Source: Capnocytophaga sp.
GTDB taxonomy: Bacteria; Bacteroidota; Bacteroidia; Flavobacteriales; Flavobacteriaceae
Direction: 5' to 3'
Assembly: GCF_030532915.1 (NCBI RefSeq)
Contig: NZ_JAUNKD010000021.1
Span: forward strand, 1-46,497
DNA length: 46,497 nucleotides
Positions 27,684 to 36,269 of the stretch are shown piece after piece; position 1 is the stretch's first letter, and the number at the start of each line of letters is the position of its first letter. The notes beneath the pieces are model-generated. The model was given only the letters and a program-made list of their open reading frames with translations. It was not told where the DNA came from and made no database searches. The position numbers and the translations under genes were made by a program.

Positions 27684-27914
27684 CTATTTGAAGAACGAAT
27701 GCGAAACAACATCTCTTCGCTCGTCATTCTTTTTGTCGTATTTTCGCAACTCGCTGAGCCAATAAACGAAAAATCCGCAAGCGATAAGGATAAAAATCCA
27801 ACTTACCAAATTAGCTGTCCACCAGTTTTCGAGTTCCAAACTACGAATATAATTCAACGGAAGAAACAAAATTTCTTCAAAAAGATATTGTATAGCTTCA
27901 AAAAATGCTTTCAT
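27684..27914 (-). CDS. Small membrane protein (DUF6341-like)
   Basis: 76 aa: an amphipathic N-terminus (MKAFFEAIQYLFEEILFLPLNYIR), one clear membrane helix (about 35-54, NLVSWIFILIACGFFVYWL), and a charged cytosolic tail with KYDKKNDERRD. The pattern matches a small conserved flavobacterial protein family I know as DUF6341; function unknown. It has its own -7 box (27941-27948) abutting the stop of the upstream ABC ATPase and its own terminator, so it can be made alone. Confidence 0.75.
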   Translation of the reverse strand: MKAFFEAIQYLFEEILFLPLNYIRSLELENWWTANLVSWIFILIACGFFVYWLSELRKYDKKNDERRDVVSHSFFK

Positions 27915-27940
27915 AGCTTCTTTTTTAAAAAATTATTGGG

Positions 27941-27948
27941 CAAAGATA
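27941..27948 (-). promoter_or_regulatory. -7 box of the small membrane protein gene
   Basis: TATCTTTG on the minus strand, 27 bp before the start, immediately after the ABC ATPase stop codon. No TTTG at -33. Confidence 0.5.
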
Positions 27949-28875
27949 TTAATTCTTTTTGGATAAATAAATTTTTTTACCAATTTCTAATGCAATTTTA
28001 TGCAAAAAATACACTTTTTCTCCGTTTGAACTTGCTTCAATGAGAAAATTATCGCCTTGAAAATAAGCGTTTTCAACCACCGCTTCCCAGTTTGATTGCG
28101 TAACGGCTTCAATTTGATAGGGTTTTAAGAGAACCACTTGTCCGTTTTCAACATATTTGGTAACATCACCGAAAAGCGAAGCCGTGTAAAAATCGTCATT
28201 TTGGTGATAAATTTCCAGCAAATTTCCGAAGGTAATGCGCTTTCCGTCTCTCATTATCAGTACTTTATCCGAAAACGAAAGCGCTTCTTTTGTGTCGTGC
28301 GTGGCAACGATACAACTGATTTTTTTGGATTTCAGATACGAAAAAAGCGTACGTTGCAATTTGCTCCGTCTGAAACTATCAATTTGGCTAAAAGGTTCGT
28401 CAAGTAGCAGTAATTCAGGTTCTTGAGCCAGAGCCATTGCCAAACCGACGCGTTGTTTTTCGCCTCCGCTGAGTAAAAGTGCTTTTCTGTCGGTAAAATT
28501 TTCCATTTCCACCAGCGAAAGTAATTCACTCACGCGTTGTTTTTTGTAATCCAAATCAATGTTCGACAGAAATTTCCCGACATTTTCAGCCACCGTGTGA
28601 TAGGGGCTTAACCCAAAATCCTGAGCCAAGTATTTCATTTTCTTATAACCCGGAACCAGCTGAAAAGCAGGGCCTAACACCTTTTCGCCATTAAAAACAA
28701 CGCTTCCTTCGGGTAAATCAAAAAGCCCGTAAATGGCTTTAAGCAGCGTGCTTTTCCCGCAGCCGCTTTCGCCCATAACCGACAGATGCTCACCTTGTTG
28801 CAATTCAAACGAAACAGCCCGAAAGCCCGCATTATTGCCCTCGTACGAGTATGATATGTGATTGACTTCTAACAT
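27949..28875 (-). CDS. ABC transporter ATP-binding protein with TOBE-like C-terminus
   Basis: 308 aa from the ATG at 28875 (MLEVNHISYSYEG); the 20-codon upstream extension overlaps the promoter and is not used. Walker A GESGCGKST (35-43), signature LLSGGEKQRVGLAMA, Walker B LLLLDEPFSQID, switch histidine in VATHDTKEAL. Residues beyond about 210 form a TOBE-like extension (VVLLKPYQIEAV), as in PotA, FbpC or ModC importers of the MOI class. No permease or binding protein is adjacent, so it is an orphan subunit whose partner is elsewhere, or it acts in regulation. Confidence 0.9.
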   Translation of the reverse strand: MLEVNHISYSYEGNNAGFRAVSFELQQGEHLSVMGESGCGKSTLLKAIYGLFDLPEGSVVFNGEKVLGPAFQLVPGYKKMKYLAQDFGLSPYHTVAENVGKFLSNIDLDYKKQRVSELLSLVEMENFTDRKALLLSGGEKQRVGLAMALAQEPELLLLDEPFSQIDSFRRSKLQRTLFSYLKSKKISCIVATHDTKEALSFSDKVLIMRDGKRITFGNLLEIYHQNDDFYTASLFGDVTKYVENGQVVLLKPYQIEAVTQSNWEAVVENAYFQGDNFLIEASSNGEKVYFLHKIALEIGKKIYLSKKN

Positions 28876-28888
28876 CGTTTTAAAAAAG

Positions 28889-28918
28889 CAAATATATAGG
28901 AAATAACTAAAAATACAA
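28889..28918 (-). promoter_or_regulatory. Promoter of the ABC ATPase
   Basis: Minus strand: TTG (28916-28918), a 19-nt spacer, TATATTTG (28889-28896). A start near 28882 would leave almost no leader before the ATG at 28875. Confidence 0.6.
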
Positions 28919-29012
28919 TACTGCCACATAATCAATCACTTACAGGTTGTGTTTTATACCAAATAAAAATTAATTTAAAAAAAGTTGACAAAAAGTTTTT
29001 TCTATTTAAAAA

Positions 29013-29056
29013 ATAATTCTACATTTGTAGTCTAAAATCTAATATTGTAGAATTAT
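29013..29056 (+). promoter_or_regulatory. BlaI-type operator overlapping the -7 box and the start codon
   Basis: An 11-bp perfect inverted repeat, ATAATTCTACA (29013-29023) and TGTAGAATTAT (29046-29056), contains the TACA/TGTA half-sites known for BlaI/MecI operators. An inner CTACATTTGTAG dyad carries TACATTTG (29020-29027), a Bacteroidetes -7 box. The right arm runs into the ATG of the BlaI gene (29055). Binding by BlaI would cover promoter and start, giving autorepression. Confidence 0.7.
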
Positions 29057-29423
29057 GAAAAAATTATCAAAGACAGAAGAACAACTTATGGAATATTTAT
29101 GGCAGCGACAAACGGCTTATATGAAGGATTTATTGGAGGCTTATCCTAATCCTAAACCTGCCAATACTACTATTGCTACGCTGCTTAAACGAATGATTGA
29201 CAAGCAGATGGTAGGATTTTACCAAAGAGGAAACTCACGTGAATATTATCCGAAAGTTTCCAAAAGTGCTTATTTTTCCCGAAAAATGAAAACCATTATT
29301 AACGATTATTTCGGAAATTCAGCTTTTCAGTTTGCTTCCTTTTTTGCTAAGGAAATTTCAATGACACCCGAACAATGGGAAGAATTGAAAAAAATAGTAG
29401 ATTCAAACCTTAAAAAGGAATAA
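29055..29423 (+). CDS. BlaI/MecI/CopY-family transcriptional repressor
   Basis: A 122-aa winged-helix repressor. The N-terminus KLSKTEEQLMEYLWQRQTAYMKDLLEAY and TTIATLLKRMIDKQMVGFYQRGNSREYYP form the DNA-binding domain; the C-terminal helices dimerise. In the family, repression is lifted when the partner M56 protease causes cleavage of the repressor. That partner gene follows after 1 bp. The start codon lies inside the inverted-repeat operator. The regulated genes beyond its own operon are unknown; no beta-lactamase lies nearby. Confidence 0.93.
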   Translation: MKKLSKTEEQLMEYLWQRQTAYMKDLLEAYPNPKPANTTIATLLKRMIDKQMVGFYQRGNSREYYPKVSKSAYFSRKMKTIINDYFGNSAFQFASFFAKEISMTPEQWEELKKIVDSNLKKE

Positions 29424-29424
29424 A

Positions 29425-30594
29425 ATGATACCGTATCTTATCAAAACGCTGTTGTGTGGAATATGCTTTTATACGCTGTACCACTTTCTTTTGTCGCGGG
29501 AAAAAATGCTGATTTTCAATCGGTTTTTCTTGTTTTTGGCTTTGGTAGCTTCGTTTGTTTTTCCACTGATTACCTTTGAAGTGCCTTTTGAATCTGTGTT
29601 TAACAAAACATTCAATGAAACAACAGTAGTTCAAGAAATTAACGTTTCCGAATTCTACGAAAACGGAGTGAAAGCTCCCGTAACGGAAACTTTTGGTTTT
29701 GTGTCATCAATTTTCATTGTGATATATTTGTTAGTTGCCTCTGTGAAGTTATTTCGTTTCGTGCATAATTTACTGAAAATCTATAAGAAAGCAAAAAAGT
29801 ATCCGAAGCAAATTTATCAAGGAGCTTATTTAGTGTTTTTAAATGAAGAATGTGCACCCCATTCGTTTTGGAATTATATTTTTATCAATAAAGAAGATGC
29901 CTATGAAGAAAAAATTTTGTTACACGAACTTACCCACGTCCGACAAAAACATACTTTGGACTTGCTTTTTGTCGAATTTTTGAAAATCGTGTTTTGGTTT
30001 CACCCGATGGTGTATTTATTTGGAAAAGCCATCCGAATCAATCACGAGTTTTCAGCCGATGCCTGTGTAGTTGCAAAATACACAAATATTGCAGATTATC
30101 AAATGCTTATCCTAAGGAAAGCGGCTTCTGCAAGTATGCCAATTTATAATTATTTTAATTTTTACAACACAAAAAAACGTTTGATTATGTTACAGACAAA
30201 AGTAAATCATTTTCGTAATTTATGCAAAGTGGCGTTACTTATTCCAATAAGTATTCTATTTCTTGTTGTTTTTGCTGAAAAAACATACGCCCAAGAGGTT
30301 GAAAAACAAAAAGAAGTTTCGCCATCACAACCATCTACTAACTATAAAATAATAAGAGTAGAAGGTGTAAGTTTCCCTAACGGAAAAGGAGAAAAAACAA
30401 CCGTTATTTTAACAAATGAAGCCGGTAATGAGATTGTAGAGCAAATTACCAACAAAACAGACAGAGCGGTTTTTACCAAGAAGTATGGTTTGCAATTACC
30501 ACCTCCGCCACCACCTCCGCCGTCTGTTATTAGCGTAAAAAAAGCTGAGGAACTACCTCCGCCGCCACCTCCGAAGCCCGTTAAAGAAAAGTAA
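29425..30594 (+). CDS. BlaR1-like M56 metallopeptidase with proline-rich tail
   Basis: 389 aa. Four membrane segments are expected (about 5-23, 32-52, 92-112, 266-284), with the zinc motif HELTH (167-171) on the cytosolic loop between the third and fourth. After the last helix there is no penicillin-binding sensor domain; instead about 100 periplasmic residues end in two poly-proline runs (359-366 and 378-383) split by VISVKKAEE. This TonB-like tail occurs in many Bacteroidetes M56 proteins. The signal sensed is unknown. It probably relays an envelope signal by proteolysis to the BlaI partner. A terminator follows. Confidence 0.9.
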   Translation: MIPYLIKTLLCGICFYTLYHFLLSREKMLIFNRFFLFLALVASFVFPLITFEVPFESVFNKTFNETTVVQEINVSEFYENGVKAPVTETFGFVSSIFIVIYLLVASVKLFRFVHNLLKIYKKAKKYPKQIYQGAYLVFLNEECAPHSFWNYIFINKEDAYEEKILLHELTHVRQKHTLDLLFVEFLKIVFWFHPMVYLFGKAIRINHEFSADACVVAKYTNIADYQMLILRKAASASMPIYNYFNFYNTKKRLIMLQTKVNHFRNLCKVALLIPISILFLVVFAEKTYAQEVEKQKEVSPSQPSTNYKIIRVEGVSFPNGKGEKTTVILTNEAGNEIVEQITNKTDRAVFTKKYGLQLPPPPPPPPSVISVKKAEELPPPPPPKPVKEK

Positions 30595-30623
30595 TATTAT
30601 TTTTCAAGGAGAAATTAACAAAG

Positions 30624-30652
30624 AAAAAGCAAGTTTTTAAAACTTGCTTTTT
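30624..30652 (+). terminator. Terminator of the BlaI-M56 operon
   Basis: A near-perfect palindrome (30624-30637 with 30639-30652) with an A-rich left side and a T-run on the right. The effective loop is the central TTTAAA. Confidence 0.8.
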
Positions 30653-30744
30653 TATTCCGATAATAATAATCCAACTATCTTAAAATTATAACTGATTTCC
30701 TATAAAATCATCAAAAATACCTTTAAATTGCAGTTGATAACGCA

Positions 30745-32802
30745 TTATATATTCAAAAAATAGGTTACTTCAACCTTTTCGGTGGGTGTTGGCGTATGGT
30801 CTTCCAAAATAACCTTGATAAAATACTGATAAGTAGTGTCGCCGGCGATATCTTCATCATCAACGGAGGTTATTTTGTTAGAAAAACTGCGCCATAGGGT
30901 TGGTTTTTCGCCTTTAATGGTTTTGTAGATGATAATTTCACTGATTTCGGGCTTTATTGGTTCCCAGCGGAGTTGTATTTTTCCTTGGTTTACTCTTCCG
31001 TTTAAGCCGCGAAGCACCCGATTGTCACGAGAAGCTTGATGCCTGATATGGATAACGGGTGAAAATTCGGAGCGATTGCCATTTCGGTCTTCCGCTTGAA
31101 GCGAATAGACATAAACACCTGTCAATTCAGCGGTTTCTTTAAATGAATACGTTTCGTTATTGGTGTGTTTCTGTGAGTGTATCTTTTCCCACTGTCCGTT
31201 TTCTTTTTCCTTTCGATAGATATGATATTGCACCACATCGTAATCATAACTTTTTCGCCAATTGAGCTTCCAGTGGTTCTTTTCTTCCGTATATTCAGTG
31301 AAAATAGGTGCTGATGGCGGTATTTTATCGGGTTTTTCTAACTCAATAATCTCTTTTTCGGACTCGTTTTTACGAAAATCAATAGCACTTACGCCATAAA
31401 ATACCTTTTTGTTTAGATTTTTTATCGAGATAGTGTCTGAAAACTGCGTTTCGGTGATGTGTGAATCGGTGATACGCATCATTTCAGACTCGTTTTTGTT
31501 CATTCGGAAGACGTAATACCCCATTGTGTCATCGGTATTGGGTTTCCAGCGAAGACGCACGATTCCCAGCGAGTCGATAGTTGCTTCAAGTCCTTGGATG
31601 GTGCTTGGCGGAATGTCGTCATCAGGTTGAACGAGCATTGCAAAGGAATCCTGCGATGTGCCGTCCTTTCCGAAGGTTCGAATTTTGTAATAATTAGATG
31701 GAGTAGGGGGCAAATGTACGGCATTTCGTTCTGAAATAGCAATGTTATCTATTACAATGGTGTAGTTTTTGTCATCCGGAGCGTGGAGTAGGGCAAAATG
31801 AGTGGCTTCGGACTCATTTTCTTTCGGAAAAGCCCACAAAATGCGGTATTTTTCGCCTTCTAAGGCTTGCGTTTGGGTCAGTTGAGCAGCAATTCCTAAT
31901 TGTTTTGTGCCTTTTCCGCTTAAAATTTTCGTGTAGGGGCTGTAACTTCCAAAGATGGTCTTTCCCCGCAAACGGTAGGAGAATGTTTTGTCGTTTTGAG
32001 AGAGCGAATCGACATAAATCATCGCCGTTGCCTCGGGGTTTGGGTTCATATTCACAACGGGAAGCTCACTAACGGACTTAAAATCGCCATTTTCTTCGGC
32101 TTTTTCCAGAAAATAATAGCCGTAAAGGTTTTTTAGTGTGCTAAAATCCCACGAAAGTAATACTTTTTGGTCTTGAAAGAAAGCGAGGAACTCCAATGGA
32201 GCGGGTAATTCGTCTTTTTCTTGCAAACTTGCTTCTATTCCGGCTTCAATTACGGATAATTTTTCATTGGGAAGGAGTTTTATACGATAGAAATAGCTTT
32301 CATTGGGCTGGATTTTCGTGTCTACGTAGCCCCAACCTGCAAATTGAGCCACCTCAAAGTCTAAATCGGCAGCCATTAAGGCAAATGAGAAGCGTTGTTC
32401 AATTTCTTTGGCTTTATTTACGATGCCTTCAATTGGATTTTCTCCGGAAGTGATTTCCGTTTGGAAAGTTTCGCCGTAAATGGCTTGTGCTATGATTGCC
32501 GCATTGTCATTTTTCTCCACCCAAGGCTTCCATTCTTCCATTTTTGGCACAAAAAAATGCCCTAAATCGGTTATTTCAGCCTGCGGAAGGAATTTTCCGT
32601 TTCGCATTATTGTAAATCGTTCCAATTGAAAGCCTATTGCATTTGATTTTTGCCAAGCTACGGGTGAATCGACTGCCCAACGTAGGCAAATTGTGTTATT
32701 TTTTACCTCTTTTGCGATTCGTAATGTTGGGTTTTCTTGTCCTATTATGTGATTGCAGACAAAAAGAAGCAAAAAACAGATGGTTTGTATGTGTTTTTTC
32801 AT
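30745..32802 (-). CDS. Exported fibronectin type III repeat protein
   Basis: 685 aa with signal peptide MKKHIQTICFLLLFVCNHIIGQ. No lipobox and no C-terminal sorting domain. The body is a string of about five fibronectin type III units; four are plain from the repeated pattern V-x-L-x-W followed by GYYxF or YxIYR (about residues 218, 409, 508 and 607). One linker reads DDIPPSTIQGLEA and another PDKIPPSAPIF. Such proteins often bridge surface or periplasmic partners; the binding target is unknown. Flanked by gaps on both sides, so monocistronic. A 21-bp tandem repeat lies 25-148 bp before its start. Confidence 0.85.
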   Translation of the reverse strand: MKKHIQTICFLLLFVCNHIIGQENPTLRIAKEVKNNTICLRWAVDSPVAWQKSNAIGFQLERFTIMRNGKFLPQAEITDLGHFFVPKMEEWKPWVEKNDNAAIIAQAIYGETFQTEITSGENPIEGIVNKAKEIEQRFSFALMAADLDFEVAQFAGWGYVDTKIQPNESYFYRIKLLPNEKLSVIEAGIEASLQEKDELPAPLEFLAFFQDQKVLLSWDFSTLKNLYGYYFLEKAEENGDFKSVSELPVVNMNPNPEATAMIYVDSLSQNDKTFSYRLRGKTIFGSYSPYTKILSGKGTKQLGIAAQLTQTQALEGEKYRILWAFPKENESEATHFALLHAPDDKNYTIVIDNIAISERNAVHLPPTPSNYYKIRTFGKDGTSQDSFAMLVQPDDDIPPSTIQGLEATIDSLGIVRLRWKPNTDDTMGYYVFRMNKNESEMMRITDSHITETQFSDTISIKNLNKKVFYGVSAIDFRKNESEKEIIELEKPDKIPPSAPIFTEYTEEKNHWKLNWRKSYDYDVVQYHIYRKEKENGQWEKIHSQKHTNNETYSFKETAELTGVYVYSLQAEDRNGNRSEFSPVIHIRHQASRDNRVLRGLNGRVNQGKIQLRWEPIKPEISEIIIYKTIKGEKPTLWRSFSNKITSVDDEDIAGDTTYQYFIKVILEDHTPTPTEKVEVTYFLNI

Positions 32803-32826
32803 AAAATGAATCGGTTTGTACTATTT

Positions 32827-32950
32827 TTTGAGCGGATGGTGATTAATTTCACTCGGATGACGGATACTTTTAATTGGATAGCGTATATTTTCACTCGGAT
32901 GACGCATACTTTTAATCAGATGACGCATACTTTTTGTTAGATGGTGTGTA
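32827..32950. repeat. 21-bp degenerate tandem repeat, about six units
   Basis: Units of 21 bp start at 32827, 32848, 32869, 32890, 32911 and 32932 (the last partial). The consensus is about CGGATGACGCATACTTTTAAT; two units are close to identical in CGGATGACGCATACT. They alternate between ttcact- and tttaat-type starts, so the higher-order period may be 42 bp. They lie in the 480-bp gap upstream of the fibronectin gene, between its start and the only nearby -7 box (33044-33051). Confidence 0.8.
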
Positions 32951-33043
32951 AATTATATTTAACAATGAGTGTTTATGATTTAAAACATAGTAAAACTTAT
33001 ATCTTTCCGAAAAAAAATACAATATCCTAATTAATTTTAGCGA

Positions 33044-33051
33044 CAAAAATA
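33044..33051 (-). promoter_or_regulatory. Possible -7 box of the fibronectin gene
   Basis: TATTTTTG on the minus strand is the only TAnnTTTG match I found between 32803 and 33250 on this strand. It would give a leader of about 235 nt that includes the 21-bp repeats. Confidence 0.35.
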
Positions 33052-33237
33052 TAAAAAAATAGGGTTTCACCTGCACAATCAACGGAAATAATTTGCTTTT
33101 TCAAAATCTTTGAAGTTGTTGTCGGGGTTTTATTGCGTGTTTTACCCTTAATATTCAGGCTGCTTCACCCTTCTCTACTTCGTTTTGTGCTGTTTCACAC
33201 TTTTTGAACGTTTTGTTGTATTTGTAACAAAGTGTAT

Positions 33238-33265
33238 TGTGATATAATTTTTGTATGTATATTTG
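33238..33265 (+). promoter_or_regulatory. Promoter of nhaC
   Basis: TTG (33238-33240), a 17-nt spacer, TATATTTG (33258-33265). A start near 33272 leaves a leader of about 12 nt before the ATG at 33284 and excludes the upstream TTG start at 33251. Confidence 0.6.
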
Positions 33266-33283
33266 TCCGTAAATTTTTATCAA

Positions 33284-34729
33284 ATGGAAGAGAAACAAAT
33301 CGTTAAAATCAGTTTGGTTGCTGCACTTTTGCCTATTGTTGCGCTGATAGTGATGCTGGGTTACAATGTGTTTTTTGTTTATGGGGACAATGCGCTGGGC
33401 GGTTCCAATCAGTTTGTGTTGCTTTTGGGGGCAGCCATTGCCGTGTTGGTGGGGGTGGCTCATAAAATACCCGTCCATACGATGACGCACGAAATTTATA
33501 ACAACATCAAATCAACTAGCGGGGCTATTTTGATTTTGTTGCTGGTGGGTGCTTTGTCGGGTACGTGGTTGCTTAGCGGCATCATTCCGTCGATGATTTA
33601 TTACGGATTGAACATTCTTACCCCTGCCATATTTTTGCCGGCTTGTGTGATTATCTGCTCATTGGTTTCGGTGGCGGTGGGCAGTAGTTGGACAACTTCT
33701 GCCACTATCGGCATTGCGCTGGTGGGCATCGGAAGTTCGCTTGGTATTCACGAAGGACTTATCGGTGGCGCTATTATTTCGGGCGGTTATTTCGGTGATA
33801 AAATGTCGCCGATGAGTGATACCACCAATCTGGCGCCTGCCCTCGCCGGAACAGATGTTTTTACGCATATCCGTTATATGCTTTTTACCACCGTGCCAAC
33901 CATTTCCATTACGCTATTGATTTTTATCGTCATCGGGCTGAATATCGATACGCACGGTATTTCCGATACAACTGCCATACAAACCGCTATTTTGCAACGA
34001 TTTAACGTAACGCCTTGGGTGTTTGTGGTTCCGGCAATTATTTTGCTGATGATTTACAAAAAGGCTGAACCGCTGGTGGCTTTGTTTTGTGGCGTGTTGC
34101 TTGGGGTGGTGTTTGCGCTTTTGTTTCAGCAGGATTTACTTTTGATGCTTACGCAGAAAAACACCTTTGAATTCAACGCATTGTATCGGGTTATAATGGA
34201 AACCATTACCACTTCAACTCAAATTCCTACGGATAATCAGGTGCTTAACGAATTGTTTTCTTCGTCAGGAATGGGCGGAATGCTCAATACGATATGGCTG
34301 ATAATCTGTGCGATGGCTTTTGGCGGAGTGATGGAAGCCATTGGGGCTTTGGAGCGGATTACGCAATTTTTGCTTGATTTGTTTACTTCCGTTTTTGGGT
34401 TGTTTGCCAGTACGGTAATTAGTTGTTTGGCGCTGAATATCACCACGTCCGACCAGTATTTGGCGCTTGTCGTTCCGGGAAAAATGTTCGCAAAGGCATA
34501 CGCCCGAAAGGGATTGGCGCCTGAAAATTTGAGTCGCACCTTGGAAGATTCAGGTACGGTAACCTCGGTGTTAATCCCTTGGAACACCTGTGCGGCGTAT
34601 AATAGCGGGGTTCTTGGAATCCCGACACTTACGTATCTGCCGTACGCGTTTTTTAATCTTATTAGTCCGTTTATGACGCTTTTATTCGTGGCTTTTAATA
34701 TTAAAATCCGCAGAATAACGCCTCAATAA
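33284..34729 (+). CDS. nhaC: NhaC-family Na+/H+ antiporter
   Basis: 481 aa, about 11-12 membrane segments. Exchanges sodium for protons across the inner membrane. The family pattern is seen in SVAVGSSWTTSATIGIALVGIG (about 126-147), GAIISGGYFGDKMSPMSDTTNLAPALAGTDVF (about 161-192), and the C-terminal DSGTVTSVLIPWNTCAAYNSGVLG. These hold the conserved charged and Ser/Thr residues of NhaC. The ATG at 33284 is preferred because the ORF start at 33251 is TTG inside the -7 box. It converges with the protease operon, with only 21 bp between stops. Confidence 0.93.
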   Translation: MEEKQIVKISLVAALLPIVALIVMLGYNVFFVYGDNALGGSNQFVLLLGAAIAVLVGVAHKIPVHTMTHEIYNNIKSTSGAILILLLVGALSGTWLLSGIIPSMIYYGLNILTPAIFLPACVIICSLVSVAVGSSWTTSATIGIALVGIGSSLGIHEGLIGGAIISGGYFGDKMSPMSDTTNLAPALAGTDVFTHIRYMLFTTVPTISITLLIFIVIGLNIDTHGISDTTAIQTAILQRFNVTPWVFVVPAIILLMIYKKAEPLVALFCGVLLGVVFALLFQQDLLLMLTQKNTFEFNALYRVIMETITTSTQIPTDNQVLNELFSSSGMGGMLNTIWLIICAMAFGGVMEAIGALERITQFLLDLFTSVFGLFASTVISCLALNITTSDQYLALVVPGKMFAKAYARKGLAPENLSRTLEDSGTVTSVLIPWNTCAAYNSGVLGIPTLTYLPYAFFNLISPFMTLLFVAFNIKIRRITPQ

Positions 34730-34750
34730 CAGTAGATTATTAAAATGATT

Positions 34751-35113
34751 CTATTGTTGTGCGATTACGATTTTTCCTTTTGGGGTAATTGAAATAAGGA
34801 TTCGCTCTTGACTGCCTTGTAATGTAACGGAATTTTCTATTTTTAAGCGTGATTGGGTGGTGCAGACAATCAAATGTTTTCCTTTGGGAAGGAAAAAGGT
34901 GTTGGATATGCCTTCTTTTGTGAAATTTTCTGAAAAGAATCCGTCAATGGTAACGGAAACGGGTTCAAAATAGTTATTTTGTACGTTAATTTGGTATTTT
35001 TCGGGTTCAGAAGCGGTTTTTGAACAAGAAAAAACGCCTAAAAACGGACTAATAGCCAAAATAAGAAGCCAAATTAGTGGTTTTGTACCACGATAATTGT
35101 TTGTAACTTTCAT
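34751..35113 (-). CDS. Small lipoprotein after the C11 protease
   Basis: 120 aa from the ATG at 35113 (MKVTNNYRGTKPLIWLLILAISPFLGVFSC), which exposes a lipoprotein signal with lipobox GVFSC and lipidated Cys30. The gene starts inside the 3' end of the C11 protease gene in another frame (65-bp overlap), so it is coupled to it. The mature part (KYQINVQNNYFEPVSVTIDGFF and ILISITPKG) looks like a small all-beta domain. No acidic export signal follows the Cys, so a periplasmic location is expected. No family recognised; last gene of the protease operon. Confidence 0.7.
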   Translation of the reverse strand: MKVTNNYRGTKPLIWLLILAISPFLGVFSCSKTASEPEKYQINVQNNYFEPVSVTIDGFFSENFTKEGISNTFFLPKGKHLIVCTTQSRLKIENSVTLQGSQERILISITPKGKIVIAQQ

Positions 35114-36218
35114 TGAGTGATGTGTTTGAGTTGAATAAATATGCGCTGATTCCGTGGCAGTTATCAAGGGACAAATTAGCCATTTTGGTGGTGTGCTTTT
35201 CCACTTTACAAAGTTTTTGCCAGCAATCGTTTATTTCGGGAATAGCATTGGGTTGGGAGTGTAAAATCTGTTTTAGGTCAAATAACAATTTTTCGTTATT
35301 TCGGCTATATTGTTGTAAATCATCAATTTGTAATTTAGTGGTTTTTTTCATTTCAGTGGTTATTTTTCTACAAATCTGAGCCAAATGTTCCAGAAACTGA
35401 CCGTTAATCAACGTGACAGTGGCAGACTGGTAAGCCCCTTTTTGTGAGGCGTAATACTCGTAGTAGGTTTTGACAGCTTTTTCAAGTTGCAGATTGTTAG
35501 TTAGGTACGGAATTATTTGTTGGTACGGAAAACCATCGGCTAAAATTTCGGCAGGTGAAGCGATGAAAAAATCAGCTGTGTGGCGCAGTTCATACAACAC
35601 TTCAATTGAAGCCATAAAACAAGCGTCAAACAGCAGATAATCAAAGTGATATGGGGTGAGGCTTTCGGCAAGTTCTGTGATTTCCATAGCCGAGTCAGTA
35701 GGCACATTGTCTTTTCCGAATGATTTAAAGAAAGGCGTTGTGATGTTTTTTGCTGTGTTTCGGTTGTTGTCAATGTGATAATCATTTGGAAGCCAAGCGT
35801 TTCCGTGTGACCATAAAACGAGTCCTTTGGGGTGGTTTGTGCCCCGATACACCGAAAAGGCATCTTTTAAAACGCTTTGAAAAACGTGCTTATCGGCAGA
35901 ATTTTGTTCAGGATAGGTGTAGATGATTTTTGATTTCACCTCATCGGAAGTGTCAGGTGTAATTTCAAGAAGTACAGGGTGTTGCGGCAGTCCTGCTGAA
36001 GCATACGTATCGATGTAAACCAACCATTTGTCGCGCCCGTTTGGGATAAACGCCCGCTCCATTTCGTTGATATCTTTTAGGGCATAAGGAGCAAGGTCAT
36101 TATCGGCAATCATATACACCAATGTAATTTCGTGTTTTTGAGGCTGCTTGTTTGGAAGGTTTTCGCTTTGGCAAGAAAAAAGCAATGCAGTCAGTGCCAG
36201 TAAAATATAAAAACGCAT
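35049..36218 (-). CDS. Clostripain-family (C11) cysteine peptidase, lipoprotein
   Basis: 389 aa. Lipobox LLFSC, lipidated Cys16. The clostripain catalytic dyad is visible: His138 in LWSHGNAW and Cys200 in LLFDACFMASIEVLYEL; the N-terminal strand ITLVYMIADNDL is also typical. Family members cleave after basic residues and are often secreted by gut and oral anaerobes. Residues after the Cys (QSENL) do not match the surface-export signal, so periplasmic or outer-membrane inner-leaflet placement is more likely. It follows the small lipoprotein gene after a hairpin (36236-36261) in the C10 protease operon. Confidence 0.9.
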   Translation of the reverse strand: MRFYILLALTALLFSCQSENLPNKQPQKHEITLVYMIADNDLAPYALKDINEMERAFIPNGRDKWLVYIDTYASAGLPQHPVLLEITPDTSDEVKSKIIYTYPEQNSADKHVFQSVLKDAFSVYRGTNHPKGLVLWSHGNAWLPNDYHIDNNRNTAKNITTPFFKSFGKDNVPTDSAMEITELAESLTPYHFDYLLFDACFMASIEVLYELRHTADFFIASPAEILADGFPYQQIIPYLTNNLQLEKAVKTYYEYYASQKGAYQSATVTLINGQFLEHLAQICRKITTEMKKTTKLQIDDLQQYSRNNEKLLFDLKQILHSQPNAIPEINDCWQKLCKVEKHTTKMANLSLDNCHGISAYLFNSNTSLNESYKQLSWYKTTNLASYFGY

Positions 36219-36235
36219 AGGTTTTGGTTTAAGAA

Positions 36236-36261
36236 CTCCGGCAGTGCACTCACTGCCGGAG
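36236..36261 (-). terminator. Hairpin inside the protease operon
   Basis: An 11-bp perfect GC-rich stem (36236-36246 with 36251-36261) with a CACT loop. On the minus strand only TTCTT follows, so it is probably a weak terminator or an mRNA-processing barrier between the C10-lipoprotein pair and the C11 gene. Confidence 0.6.
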
Positions 36262-36269
36262 CATTTTGG

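Noticed and set aside
32737-32940. 67-codon plus-strand ORF with repeating FTRMTHT units
   Set aside because: It starts inside the fibronectin gene on the other strand, and the peptide repeats simply reflect the 21-bp DNA repeat being a multiple of three.
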